A program made the translations under genes and the position numbers. 64,000 nucleotides of DNA from Candidatus Lokiarchaeota archaeon (GTDB lineage: Archaea; Asgardarchaeota; Thorarchaeia; Thorarchaeales; Thorarchaeaceae). Under the pieces are notes generated by a model that was given only the letters and a program-made list of their open reading frames with translations, did no database searches and had not been told where the DNA came from. The stretch covers positions 124,001-188,000 of the forward strand of contig WJIL01000016.1 of assembly GCA_014730275.1 (NCBI GenBank), in the 5' to 3' direction. This document shows, piece after piece, positions 17,231 through 25,631 of the stretch; position 1 is the stretch's first letter; every line of letters begins with the position of its first letter.

Positions 17231-18817
17231 ATGACTGACAGGATTCTGATTGCTGATGCTCTAGCAGCCGGGTCCGGAAAACGGACAAGTTCACGGGATT
17301 CTATAGGCTGCGGCCCGAGAGCAGTTGCAGGGGTGTTTGAGAAACACAGTATTCCCTGCAGGATCATGCGTGCTGAGGATTTACTTCAGAAACCGTCTCG
17401 GATGAAGAGATTTTCTCATTTTGCCATTTCTGCCATGACCATGGATTTGCCGGCTACAGAGTCTCTTATCGGATTATGGCGGTATCGACAACCAGAAGGC
17501 AAGGTCGTCTTGGGGGGGCCCATTGCACAGGGAAAGGAGAGTATCCTCGAATCCCTGAAACCTGACGTGTTGGTCCTAGGAGAAGGTGAAGCCACACTTG
17601 ATACACTGCTCTCCGCTGGATTCCTTGAGGATTCGGTTTCATTATCGTCGATACAGGGAATCGGCTATGTGGACGAAAGCGGGCCATTCCTCACAGAGCA
17701 ACGACCTCCCCTTTCTGAGCGAGATTTATCCGAAACATATACTCCTTCGACAGTGCGGATAGTTGACTACGAAACCTATCCAGCCGCCAAGGTCTACGTA
17801 GAGACAATTCGCGGGTGCTCCAACTTCAATCGAGCCCGGATTCAACTTCCAGATGGCAGAAGATGTTCTGAGTGTGGGAACTGTGCTTCGGAGAACTTAC
17901 AGGATCGAATGTATTGCCCTGAAGATATCCCACCCGGGTGCGGATTTTGTAGTGTACCTTCGGTATGGGGGCCTCCTAGGAGCCGGTCGATTGACGCGAT
18001 AGTGCAAGAGATTGAGGAGCTGCTTGATCTGGGAGTTCATAGGATTGTTCTCGAGGCTCCTGGCTTCTTGGACTATAAGCGAGGCAGCTACCCGCTAACA
18101 AATCCATGTAGTCCACCACCGAATCTCGAGGCTATATCCGAACTTCTGACCCGTTTAGCAACCCTTCAACAGTTTGAGAATGGGACTGCTCACCTGAGTA
18201 TTGAGAACATCAAGGCTTGCCTGTTTGATGAAGAGGTTACAGAAGTTCTTGCGCACACGGTTCCCGAAACTTCTCCCAATATTGGGCTTGAGACTGGTTC
18301 CGAAGAACATCGGCAGAGAATCGGTAAATGCGGCACAGTATACGGTGTACTTCGCGCTGTTGAAACAGCTTCTGAATATGGCCTCAATCCGTATGTTTAC
18401 TTCATTTACGGATTGCCCGGCGAAACGGAAGAGACCGTCAGAGAATCAATCCGGATTATGCGCAAGCTTCACGAGGCTGGAGCGCGTCGAATTATTCTCT
18501 ATGGTTTTCGTCCCTTGCCTGGTTCAGCTTTTGAATCCTTTTCAGGACCGCAAATGGATCATTCATTAACAAGGGAACTCAGGAAAGAAGCTGCTCGAAT
18601 TAACAGGAGCGAAAAGAAATCCTATGTGGGGAAGACTGTCCGTGGGGTTGCGGCGGAACCCTCATGGTCACGTCATGGTTTCACCATGGTCTACCCTCTT
18701 GGCGAGGGGCCAATAATGACTGTGCAGGGTGGATTCACTTCTGGGACGGTTCTCGATGTGAGAATCACAGAAATACTAAGTGAGAACCTTTTGGCTGGAG
18801 AAGTAGTGCGTTCTTAG
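17231..18817 (+). CDS. B12-binding radical SAM protein with C-terminal TRAM domain
   Basis: 528 residues from ATG 17231 (MTDRILIADALAAGSGKR); earlier in-frame codons overlap the divergent aIF1 promoter and gene. Residues about 1-150 resemble a Rossmann B12-binding-like domain (VVLGGPIAQGKESILE, LVLGEGEATLDTLL). The radical SAM part has Cys-rich inserts: RGCSNFNRARIQ, CSECGNC and CPEDIPPGCGFCSVP. The cluster motif is therefore expanded from CxxxCxxC to a spaced Cys set ending CGFC. Later come GLETGSEEH, YFIYGLPGETEETV and a TRAM-like tail (VGKTVRGVAAEP...GTVLDVRITEI). Related archaeal proteins have unknown substrates; the TRAM domain suggests RNA modification. Confidence 0.85.
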   Translation: MTDRILIADALAAGSGKRTSSRDSIGCGPRAVAGVFEKHSIPCRIMRAEDLLQKPSRMKRFSHFAISAMTMDLPATESLIGLWRYRQPEGKVVLGGPIAQGKESILESLKPDVLVLGEGEATLDTLLSAGFLEDSVSLSSIQGIGYVDESGPFLTEQRPPLSERDLSETYTPSTVRIVDYETYPAAKVYVETIRGCSNFNRARIQLPDGRRCSECGNCASENLQDRMYCPEDIPPGCGFCSVPSVWGPPRSRSIDAIVQEIEELLDLGVHRIVLEAPGFLDYKRGSYPLTNPCSPPPNLEAISELLTRLATLQQFENGTAHLSIENIKACLFDEEVTEVLAHTVPETSPNIGLETGSEEHRQRIGKCGTVYGVLRAVETASEYGLNPYVYFIYGLPGETEETVRESIRIMRKLHEAGARRIILYGFRPLPGSAFESFSGPQMDHSLTRELRKEAARINRSEKKSYVGKTVRGVAAEPSWSRHGFTMVYPLGEGPIMTVQGGFTSGTVLDVRITEILSENLLAGEVVRS

Positions 18818-18959
18818 CCTCATTGCTCCTCTTCTCAGAGCCTCTTCTGTGTAACGCTAAGCAAAACTTCATATGTGCTCAATTAGCTATTCAGATTGTA
18901 GTTACCAGCGGATAGGTGGTACTGCATTTCATACAATTGCACAGGAGATTCAAAATCGC

Positions 18960-19103
18960 ATGGTCTATGTCTGTCATAAATGTAAGAAAGAAGTCACAAC
19001 CGAAGGTCTTGAAACCTTGCCGGGTGTCAAATGTCCATATTGCGGTAGCAGAATCCTGTACAAGGTGCGCCCTCCGGTAGTTAAACGCGTCAAGGGTGTA
19101 TAG
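18960..19103 (+). CDS. rpoP: DNA-directed RNA polymerase subunit P (Rpb12-like)
   Basis: 47 residues from ATG 18960 with AGGAGA upstream. It is a small zinc ribbon: VYVCHKCKKEV, then VKCPYCGSRILYKVRPP, with the two CxxC pairs of RpoP/Rpb12, ending in a basic tail. The upstream in-frame extension lacks homology and lies before the SD. A T-run directly after the stop (19108-19117) probably terminates the transcript. Confidence 0.93.
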   Translation: MVYVCHKCKKEVTTEGLETLPGVKCPYCGSRILYKVRPPVVKRVKGV

Positions 19104-19105
19104 AT

Positions 19106-19118
19106 TCCTTTTTTTTTC
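19106..19118 (+). terminator. Poly-T terminator after rpoP
   Basis: TCCTTTTTTTTTC begins 2 nt after the rpoP stop. Runs of T on the coding strand are the main archaeal intrinsic termination signal. Confidence 0.55.
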
Positions 19119-19151
19119 TGCTTATCTATGGTTTGAATATGAGATAAGCAG
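19118..19151. repeat. 10-bp perfect inverted repeat
   Basis: CTGCTTATCT (19118-19127) and AGATAAGCAG (19142-19151) form a perfect 10-bp stem with a 14-nt loop. It lies just after the rpoP T-run and across the 3' end of the small membrane-protein gene, between convergent transcripts. It is probably involved in RNA end formation or stability. Confidence 0.45.
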
Positions 19152-19224
19152 CTGCAACTACAGATGCCAGAAATAGCAGGACAAAACACAATGACATTAA
19201 TTTCCGTTTAAGACTATACCTCAT
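19126..19224 (-). CDS. 32-residue single-span membrane protein coupled to Get3
   Basis: A very short gene whose ATG overlaps the stop of the Get3/ArsA gene as ATGA, a classic sign of translational coupling. The product has a basic N-terminus (MRYSLKRKL), one hydrophobic span of about 20 residues (about 10-30, CFVLLFLASVVAAAYLIF) and a short KP end. This looks like a minimal single-span protein, with the span at the extreme C-terminus as in tail-anchored proteins. Get3 delivers tail-anchored proteins, so this could be a client, a membrane receptor piece or a regulator. These roles are inference. The 3' end overlaps an inverted repeat at 19118-19151. Confidence 0.6.
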   Translation of the reverse strand: MRYSLKRKLMSLCFVLLFLASVVAAAYLIFKP

Positions 19225-20186
19225 GAAGTCTTTTCCTCCGATGCAAGGATCTTTCCGATTTTCCTGAGATCTTCGATACCTCTGATTTCTTCTTGGAAGA
19301 GGCGTAACTCTGTTATGTCCATATCATGAAAGAGGTCCCTAATATCAGCTAGGTTCCTTTGCTGCATTTGGCGACGATGATTGCAAAATGTACAATCTGG
19401 GTTTGGAGGTACGATCTGATTCACTATTATGTTATTTGCGGGAATATCCCACGCATCCAAGCTCCCAAGCAGGCGTTGAGTTTCAAAAACAGCCATTGCT
19501 TCAGGAATCATGACGACGACAAACTGAGTTATATCGGGGTTAGATAGTTCATCCCGGGCCAGCTTGATTTTCTCTTTTGTTTGTTGAAGCATCTGCCATG
19601 ATGTATCCTCTTGTTCTTGACTACCGAACATGGACTTGAAACCCGACATCATTGAACTCAATCGTTGTCTGAGTGTGAGGATCCGGCCTAGCCAGCTATC
19701 CAACATATCCGGCAATTCAAGGAGTTTCAGGGTGTGTCCAGTTGGTGCCGTGTCAAAAATAACCCTGTCATAGGATGCATCTTCTACGAATTCTAGGATT
19801 TTACCAAATGCCATTGCCTCGTCGGATCCCGGTGGTGACATACCGCCCATGTCGCCCATAAGCTGAGATGCCATCTGGCCTTCAGCACCAGCAGCCCCAG
19901 ATCCTAACATGTCTTGGAACTGATTCATGCCCTTCTCGGTATCTATTTCCATGCCCCACAACTTCTCCACCCCCTCGATAGGTATGACCTCACCCCCTGA
20001 GAGATTCTGATTGAAGCTGTCGCTTAGGCTATGGGCTGGGTCTGTCGATATAACCAATGTACGGAAACCATGTTCTGCCGAAAGAACGGCCATTGCTCCC
20101 GCGCAAGTGGTTTTACCAACACCACCCTTCCCGCCAGAGAGGATGAATCGAATTGTATCATTGTAAATTATGTCATGCAGGGTCAT
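19221..20186 (-). CDS. get3: Get3/ArsA family ATPase
   Basis: 321 residues. The P-loop is the deviant GGKGGVGKTT (about 18-27); switch I is STDPAHSLSDSF and switch II is FDTAPTGHTLKLL. A Met-rich, Gly-rich hydrophobic segment (about 90-120, with MASQLMGDMGGM) is consistent with the client-binding groove. A CxxC pair (CTFC, about 268-271) is the zinc dimer site of Get3. Archaeal members target tail-anchored proteins to the membrane rather than expel arsenite; no ars genes lie nearby. SD AGAGGA precedes ATG 20186. Confidence 0.92.
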   Translation of the reverse strand: MTLHDIIYNDTIRFILSGGKGGVGKTTCAGAMAVLSAEHGFRTLVISTDPAHSLSDSFNQNLSGGEVIPIEGVEKLWGMEIDTEKGMNQFQDMLGSGAAGAEGQMASQLMGDMGGMSPPGSDEAMAFGKILEFVEDASYDRVIFDTAPTGHTLKLLELPDMLDSWLGRILTLRQRLSSMMSGFKSMFGSQEQEDTSWQMLQQTKEKIKLARDELSNPDITQFVVVMIPEAMAVFETQRLLGSLDAWDIPANNIIVNQIVPPNPDCTFCNHRRQMQQRNLADIRDLFHDMDITELRLFQEEIRGIEDLRKIGKILASEEKTS

Positions 20187-20355
20187 CGGGGGTCCTCTTG
20201 GAAGCTGGTGTATAGTGGTCTATTAATTCTTCCATAATTGCTATTCTCTCTGCGCACCTCTCATTCTCTACATCTCCGTTTTAGGTAACCTTTAAGCCGG
20301 GCCATATCACCTCATTATCCCGACAACAGCTCGAAAAGAAAAGAGGAAACACCTG

Positions 20356-21078
20356 ATGTCGTTCCCGCAAGTCAGAACAAATCCACCGGAATTTACATCT
20401 ACACTTCTCAGACTTCTGAAAGTGGAAGTGCCGGATTTTCTGCCATTTCCTAATCCTAACCTGATGGAACGATTCAATCCCAGCTCAATTTTCTTTATTA
20501 TGATTGATAACTTCGGCCTATTTGAAGCGGTCGTTTACAAACCTGAGGCCCTCATCAAGAAGCTTGAAGCCGTAGCGGTTCTAGAGACCGATGAGCCCTA
20601 TGCTATACCTCTCATTAACACGATTCTAAATGGCCCAGAAGAGGAGAAGTTCAATCTCCTGCAGCATATTGATGATAGTGGCAAGGTCGTACAGGCGATT
20701 TGCCGAGATGAAGATCAAAGGCAATTTGGTCTCGACCAATCATTCACGATGACGGTTCGCAACGATATGGCAGTCTACGTGGAATCGACCAAACATATTG
20801 CTCGCAGCGAGTTCCTTTATCTGCACTTTCTCGATTTCGAAAGCCTATACGCTCAATATGGACATCGGACCCCTCCAAAGAAACTTTTGGAAAAGATTGT
20901 TCGTCGAACGGATAACTGGATTAAGGTCTTCTGCAGGCAGGCCAGAAAGGATACTCTTTTCGTGGTGGTAGGGAATCACGGAAGAACAAAAATTCCGCTT
21001 GATTATGAAGGCAAACTAGCGGAATGGCGGAAGGCTAATGCACCAATAGCCGTGATGTTCCAGAAGCGCACTAAATAG
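20356..21078 (+). CDS. Hypothetical protein, possibly a reduced alkaline-phosphatase-superfamily fold
   Basis: 240 residues. SIFFIMIDNFGLFEAVVYKPEAL near residues 49-71 sits where the alkaline phosphatase superfamily has its first metal-binding strand (I-D-G/N-x-G). LYLHFLDFESLYAQYGHRTP resembles the D-x-x-G-H region, and DTLFVVVGNHGRTKIPLDYEGKL matches the late D-H-G strand, here N-H-G. It is about half the length of a normal member and lacks an obvious nucleophile. It may be a divergent or non-catalytic relative, and the assignment is tentative. ATG follows GAGGAAACACC; the 3' end overlaps uppP by 8 nt, convergent. Confidence 0.6.
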   Translation: MSFPQVRTNPPEFTSTLLRLLKVEVPDFLPFPNPNLMERFNPSSIFFIMIDNFGLFEAVVYKPEALIKKLEAVAVLETDEPYAIPLINTILNGPEEEKFNLLQHIDDSGKVVQAICRDEDQRQFGLDQSFTMTVRNDMAVYVESTKHIARSEFLYLHFLDFESLYAQYGHRTPPKKLLEKIVRRTDNWIKVFCRQARKDTLFVVVGNHGRTKIPLDYEGKLAEWRKANAPIAVMFQKRTK

Positions 21079-21868
21079 CTGCCAGGATTCCAGGTAAGCC
21101 GAAGGCAATCGCGATAATCCCAAGGAAGAGACAGAGTTTCCAAAAGCTGATTTTCTTGGCCAATCTGAGCAGAGTTTCCATTGATGCCAGTCCCACGATG
21201 AATACGATGATTTCGGTGGCTGCCAAATCTAGTGGTGTCATCTGTGGTGGTAAAGAGGTACCAGTAAGCATCTCGATAACAAAAATCCCGATAACCGCTG
21301 GGACACTCATTAGGAAACTGATTTTCATAGCAGTTTCTTTGTTGACCCTCTGCATGAGCAAAGAAGAGATTGTGAGACCCGATCGGCTGAGTCCTGGTAA
21401 AACAGCAAATCCTTGCACTAATCCAGCCACTGCAGCTTCCTTGATAGATGGCTCCTTAGTAGTCATATTTCCGATTCCTGTTCTCGTAGGAAGATAAAGT
21501 ATGATTGCTGTGAAGACCAAGAGCATACCAACCATGGTATTCAAGGTTTCACCATGAAAGGTAGAAAGACTGGATTTGAGTAGCAGATACAAAGGAATTG
21601 CAGTAACGGCGGTACATCCAGTGGCTACTAGCAGAAGCTTGAAGAGTTGCTTGTCCTGAATAGTTAGAATCTCCAGTATTTCTCTTGGGTATCTGACGAT
21701 AACTGCAAGGGCCGTACCTAGATGAAGCCATACGATGAGTGTAAGAAGACTTTCTGCCGGGAACGTGGCAAAATTGTAAACAAATAGCATTGTTTGCCCT
21801 TCACTGCTTATGGGCAACCACTCGATGAGCCCTTGTAGTAGTGCTGCAATGACCTGCCATGGTTCCAT
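21071..21868 (-). CDS. uppP: Undecaprenyl/dolichyl-diphosphatase UppP (BacA family)
   Basis: 265 residues with about eight hydrophobic segments. Both inverted-repeat signatures are present: LLQGLIEWLPISSEGQ near the N-terminus (catalytic Glu and Ser) and LVQGFAVLPGLSRSGLTI at about 158-175 (catalytic Arg). The enzyme dephosphorylates polyprenyl diphosphate to recycle lipid carriers for glycosylation, on the outer face of the membrane. The usual SSSGH is SSEGQ here. A glycosyltransferase lies at 24.5 kb. Confidence 0.93.
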   Translation of the reverse strand: MEPWQVIAALLQGLIEWLPISSEGQTMLFVYNFATFPAESLLTLIVWLHLGTALAVIVRYPREILEILTIQDKQLFKLLLVATGCTAVTAIPLYLLLKSSLSTFHGETLNTMVGMLLVFTAIILYLPTRTGIGNMTTKEPSIKEAAVAGLVQGFAVLPGLSRSGLTISSLLMQRVNKETAMKISFLMSVPAVIGIFVIEMLTGTSLPPQMTPLDLAATEIIVFIVGLASMETLLRLAKKISFWKLCLFLGIIAIAFGLPGILAAI

Positions 21869-21904
21869 CGGGTGAATCCTCTACTTCGAAGCATCTGGCG
21901 AAGA

Positions 21905-21912
21905 CTTAAAAG
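21905..21912 (+). promoter_or_regulatory. TATA box for the DUF47 gene
   Basis: CTTAAAAG is centred about 30 nt before GTG 21939. This would make the transcript leaderless or nearly so, supporting the GTG rather than ATG 21954 as start. Confidence 0.4.
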
Positions 21913-21938
21913 CTCCTCTAAACCTGCCGACCCTGAGA

Positions 21939-22616
21939 GTGTTGGTGCGTAGCATGGTTCTCGACAATGGCCGATTTCTAACTCAAGAACTGGCTAATAT
22001 AACCCAGATGCTTGAGGAACACTTCAGGTATGCTCTATCCGCGAACAAGATTGTGACAACCAGTCTCAATACATGGCTTGATGATGGAAAGAAGGTTGCT
22101 CCTGAAAAGCTGGATGAAATCACGTCAATAGAAGAAAAGGCAGACAAGCTAAAACGATCCATTCTCAACGAACTTGCAAAGGCCAACTCACTCATACAGC
22201 GCGAAGACCTTGTTCGACTTATTCATTACAACGATAAGCTCATCGATGGGGCAGAAATTGCGTGTTATCATTTGGCTGCTGTTGCAAGTAAATGGGAGCC
22301 CAGTGATAAACTCAAGAAGACTGTTTCAACTATTGGCGAGAAGATTATTGCCACTGTAACAGAACAGAAAGAAGGAGTACGATTCCTCTCAATAAACATG
22401 GAAAAATCTATGGAGAAAGCAAACCAGATTTGCAGCATTGAGAAGGAAATCGATATCCTCCAGCGGGAAGCTATAAGCATGCTCTATCCTGCAGAATTGG
22501 ATTTAGCCATTCTGCTGAGATTCAGAGATTTTCTCAACACCCTTGAGGAGATAGCCAATCTTAGCGAAGATGCCGCTATTACAATACGGTCCCTTTCTCT
22601 TACCTTGCGAACCTGA
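21939..22616 (+). CDS. PhoU-like DUF47 family protein
   Basis: 225 residues, all helical. This matches the TIGR00153/DUF47 family of PhoU-like proteins: SIEEKADKLKRSILNELAKA and SIEKEIDILQREAISMLY are the two E-x-x-x-D metal-binding repeats that bind iron or other metals. The family is often linked to low-affinity phosphate transporters (Pit), but none is adjacent here. Start GTG 21939 is favoured by the TATA distance; ATG 21954 is the alternative. Confidence 0.88.
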   Translation: MLVRSMVLDNGRFLTQELANITQMLEEHFRYALSANKIVTTSLNTWLDDGKKVAPEKLDEITSIEEKADKLKRSILNELAKANSLIQREDLVRLIHYNDKLIDGAEIACYHLAAVASKWEPSDKLKKTVSTIGEKIIATVTEQKEGVRFLSINMEKSMEKANQICSIEKEIDILQREAISMLYPAELDLAILLRFRDFLNTLEEIANLSEDAAITIRSLSLTLRT

Positions 22617-22627
22617 AATTACTACAA

Positions 22628-23209
22628 GTGAGTTGTGTGACTGTGTCAGACCCCTCAAATGAGACTGTAGAAGGTCAGCTAGTCACTGACCGAACTATCG
22701 TCTGGAATCCTGATCACAGCAGCATGCTCTACAGAATGGGCTACTTCGGTCAACCTGTGGGAATCAGGAAGCCCAAATCACCTGATTTTGACAAACCACT
22801 AGAACTATCATTGCTGGAAAGCATCTACCTTAGTGAAGAGGGTATATTGGTTGTCAAGCGGGCTGAAGACGGTCAGGTTCTTGAGAAAGAGGCCTTGATT
22901 CAAATTGGTTTGAAGAAAACGCCTGAATTCAATGTTCGCTACAGAGTATACTCAGAGCTTCGCAGACGCGGATATGTAGTACGGCCTGGTCTCAAATTTG
23001 GTACTGATTTTGCTGTATATGAAAAGGGGCCGGGAATTGATCATGCACCCTTCATGGTTCATGTTATTCCTCAGAAAAAGGGTGTTGACCCACTTGATAT
23101 TGTCCGAGCTAGCCGCTTGGCAACGAGTGTGCGAAAGAAATTCATAATAGCAACAGTTGAAGAACGCGGGGAAATCGGCTATTACTCCTTTGAATGGTTT
23201 AGACCATAG
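22628..23209 (+). CDS. endA: tRNA-splicing endonuclease EndA
   Basis: 193 residues, the size of the homotetrameric archaeal enzyme. The catalytic triad is visible: Tyr in LKFGTDFAVYEKG, His in DHAPFMVHV and Lys in SVRKKFIIATV. The N-terminal domain has GYFGQPVGIRK and LSLLESIYLSEEGIL, as in the family. It cuts the bulge-helix-bulge of pre-tRNAs and pre-rRNA. The start is one of several closely spaced GTG codons (22628, 22637, 22643); 11 nt separate it from the DUF47 stop. Confidence 0.94.
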   Translation: MSCVTVSDPSNETVEGQLVTDRTIVWNPDHSSMLYRMGYFGQPVGIRKPKSPDFDKPLELSLLESIYLSEEGILVVKRAEDGQVLEKEALIQIGLKKTPEFNVRYRVYSELRRRGYVVRPGLKFGTDFAVYEKGPGIDHAPFMVHVIPQKKGVDPLDIVRASRLATSVRKKFIIATVEERGEIGYYSFEWFRP

Positions 23210-23341
23210 TTTTGGAGTAGATACGTAGCTACTGCCTTAGTATGTTTATATCTTGGAAGAAACAACATTGCAATGAGCAAGACAAATAAAGGGCCAACCT
23301 AATGATTTCCTTAAGTTCACAGTCTAATAGGGTGATATTCA

Positions 23342-23659
23342 ATGCCAGACAAAGCGGAAAATGCAAAGACCTTCGGCAAGCTGCTCGCAGAGGCCTGGGA
23401 AAACACGCCTAGTTTCATCTGCAGTAATGACGACTATGCATACTGTTTGTATCCTGCCGACAAAACCAAGGAGAAATGGATTGAGGGTTCTCTTACGTTT
23501 CCGGATGGGTTTTTTGACAAGAAGGAAATTGCACCCAAGAAGGCTATTGCCCTGCTAATTGAAGAACTGAAGGTTCTCCCCTCGTATGGTGCAGAGACCA
23601 TAGTCAACACGAAGGCGAAGTTTGACGACCTCGTTGCTAGACTTGCAGAGCTAGCATAG
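23342..23659 (+). CDS. Small hypothetical protein
   Basis: 105 residues, mostly helical with a Trp- and Tyr-rich middle (SNDDYAYCLYPADKTKEKWIEGSLTFPDGFFDKK) and a C-terminal helix FDDLVARLAELA. I recognise no family. A strong SD, GGTGAT, lies 6 nt before the ATG, which supports it as real. It is a single gene between endA and a coiled-coil gene. Confidence 0.65.
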   Translation: MPDKAENAKTFGKLLAEAWENTPSFICSNDDYAYCLYPADKTKEKWIEGSLTFPDGFFDKKEIAPKKAIALLIEELKVLPSYGAETIVNTKAKFDDLVARLAELA

Positions 23660-23714
23660 TTCGTTTCTCACTCTTTCTCTTGAGAAGGGGGACCCTCCAG
23701 ATGGGGGGCTAATC

Positions 23715-24341
23715 TTGATTGATTACGAAGACATTTTTTCAGATTTGAACGAGGAATCCCGTGAGGCATTGATTTCAAGGGCAGAACAAATAGTGTTGGA
23801 TCGCGAGCTTGATAGACTCACAGAAGAAATCGTGGCAACGCGGCAGGCGCTTCAGCTGGAGAATGCTGACAAGATGCTACTTGGTACTAGGGCTAGAACC
23901 CTTGCGACCAGACTCAAAAACATCAGGAAAAAACGAAAGAGTTTGGCTAATGTGGATATCAAATTGCGTATTGAGATACTCATTGAAGCTGTGAGAAAAA
24001 CCTCCCAAACAAGATTGGAAATACCCCCCGCTTCTAGAAGAAACAAGGATTCGGAAACGCTTAGTACATATGACATCACCAAAATGGATTCTTCTACAAT
24101 CAAACAGCATCTGAAACAGGAAGTAGAAACCCTGGAGCAATGTATTCATCGCATGGCTAATGCTATTCAAAACCTAAGAAATGAAGAAACTGAACTCCGT
24201 GCACGATACGACATAGACTCTCTAGCTAGATTCCACTATTTTAGGCAACGTGACGAAATTCGAAGAGAAATTGAAATCCTAGAAATCTGCAGGGAAATAG
24301 CGGAACAAAGCATCGCACAAGCCAATGAGGTACTTCCCTAA
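23715..24341 (+). CDS. Hypothetical coiled-coil protein
   Basis: 208 residues with long heptad-like helices at about 30-90 and 130-205 and a short Ser/Asp-rich linker (RRNKDSETLSTYDI) between them. Charged residues alternate in the pattern of a coiled coil, and no catalytic motif is seen. The start appears to be TTG 23715. Function is unknown; a structural or tethering role is possible. Confidence 0.65.
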   Translation: MIDYEDIFSDLNEESREALISRAEQIVLDRELDRLTEEIVATRQALQLENADKMLLGTRARTLATRLKNIRKKRKSLANVDIKLRIEILIEAVRKTSQTRLEIPPASRRNKDSETLSTYDITKMDSSTIKQHLKQEVETLEQCIHRMANAIQNLRNEETELRARYDIDSLARFHYFRQRDEIRREIEILEICREIAEQSIAQANEVLP

Positions 24342-24482
24342 AGAAGGCATGCCTATTCTGACTTGAGTGGCCTCAAGTGTGATTTTTTGGTGATATGACA
24401 GGTTTTCGAATGGTTTATGAGTTAAGTGAATTTTGAGACACTGCATGAGTTTCTAAGCGATGTCGATAACCACACTTGATTC

Positions 24483-25364
24483 TTGGCGAAGGTGATGTTA
24501 CTGAAATCTCGTTATACAGTATTGACGAACGTGTATAATGAAGAGGATAGAATTCCTAGGCTGTTTGATGAAATCGAGAAACAGACGTTACTACCAGCTC
24601 ACTGGGTATTGATTGATGACGGTTCAACTGACAACACAGCTTCGATTATTGAAACCCTTTCTTCAAGAAGCCCTGTCGATATCATCTCTATACAGATGCC
24701 GCAAAAAACCAAGCCCGATATCAATACTGTGGGTAGATCTTATGAGAAGGCTCTTCCAGTTCTCAAGGACTTGAGTTCGGATTATGGGGCTCTCATGGAT
24801 GTTGACGGAAGAATTCCTTCCAACTATTTTGAACGTATGTTATCGTGGTTGGATAATCATCCTCGCATCGGAGTGGTTGCTCCAAAGAATCCTAAGAATC
24901 CTGCTCTACGAACTATGCCTTCGGGTGGCGGTAAGGTTTTTCGATGGGCTATTCTCCAACAAATCAACTCAGTTTGGGATCTTCACCCTGACACTTTCTT
25001 GAACATTATCGCCTTGGCGAGCGGATACAAAATTGCCATCCGTTATGATATAGAAATACTTGCACCACCAACATTTCTTTGGTCCAAAGAGGGTCATTTT
25101 AGGCGAGGAAGACGCAGTTACTACGTTTCGCGCAATCCTTTGCTCGTCATTGCATCTGCTATTACAAGTGCACTTCGTATGGGTCCCGCCCATGGATCTG
25201 CTTTACTAAGAGGATACTGGCAAGAATGGGTTCGCGGCTCTTGGAATTGTAATATTCCTGTGGTTCGCTATTACTACAGCCTAACTCGTCTTCTAAGGAA
25301 GATTCTTCAGAGAGAAAAAGATGTTGTTTTCATTGAGAGCCAGCGTGGTCACCGTTACCGCTAG
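24483..25364 (+). CDS. Family 2 glycosyltransferase
   Basis: 293 residues with the GT-A fold of family 2. LTNVYNEEDRIPRLFDEIEKQT is the opening strand and helix, WVLIDDGSTDNTASI binds the nucleotide sugar, and ALMDVDGRIP holds the DxD metal motif (Asp about 99 and 101). The C-terminus is basic with a weakly hydrophobic stretch (NPLLVIASAITSALRMG). Substrates are unknown. The start is TTG 24483 with ATG 24495 as alternative. Together with uppP it suggests lipid-linked glycan or S-layer glycoprotein synthesis. Confidence 0.9.
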   Translation: MAKVMLLKSRYTVLTNVYNEEDRIPRLFDEIEKQTLLPAHWVLIDDGSTDNTASIIETLSSRSPVDIISIQMPQKTKPDINTVGRSYEKALPVLKDLSSDYGALMDVDGRIPSNYFERMLSWLDNHPRIGVVAPKNPKNPALRTMPSGGGKVFRWAILQQINSVWDLHPDTFLNIIALASGYKIAIRYDIEILAPPTFLWSKEGHFRRGRRSYYVSRNPLLVIASAITSALRMGPAHGSALLRGYWQEWVRGSWNCNIPVVRYYYSLTRLLRKILQREKDVVFIESQRGHRYR

Positions 25365-25492
25365 GCCCTTTGATAACTCAGTCCTCTGCAGGATTCTTCT
25401 CCTTAAGTGCCAGTCCCACAATGCCTATAAGCAGCTGGCTAGAAAGCTCACAAAGACGGTGAAGAGAAGTGCTAGATAAGGTCCGCCCGGAA

Positions 25493-25594
25493 ATGAGGGC
25501 TTTGATTTATTTCATGGTTGCCCTGTCACTTATTGGCATAGGGTTGTTACTGGGACAAAGGGAGTTCGCGCTTGATTTCTTAGTACCACCGTGA
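25493..25594 (+). CDS. Possible 33-residue membrane peptide
   Basis: A short ORF with one clear hydrophobic span (MRALIYFMVALSLIGIGLLL), then a short charged part ending LVPP. There is no convincing SD. It lies in the 267-nt gap between a glycosyltransferase and the AIR-synthase-like gene. The opposite strand also shows coding-like hydrophobic sequence, so one of the two may be chance. Confidence 0.25.
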   Translation: MRALIYFMVALSLIGIGLLLGQREFALDFLVPP

Positions 25595-25631
25595 GTGCCT
25601 TCTAGGTACCAAAACCTCCGAGAGGATTTGA

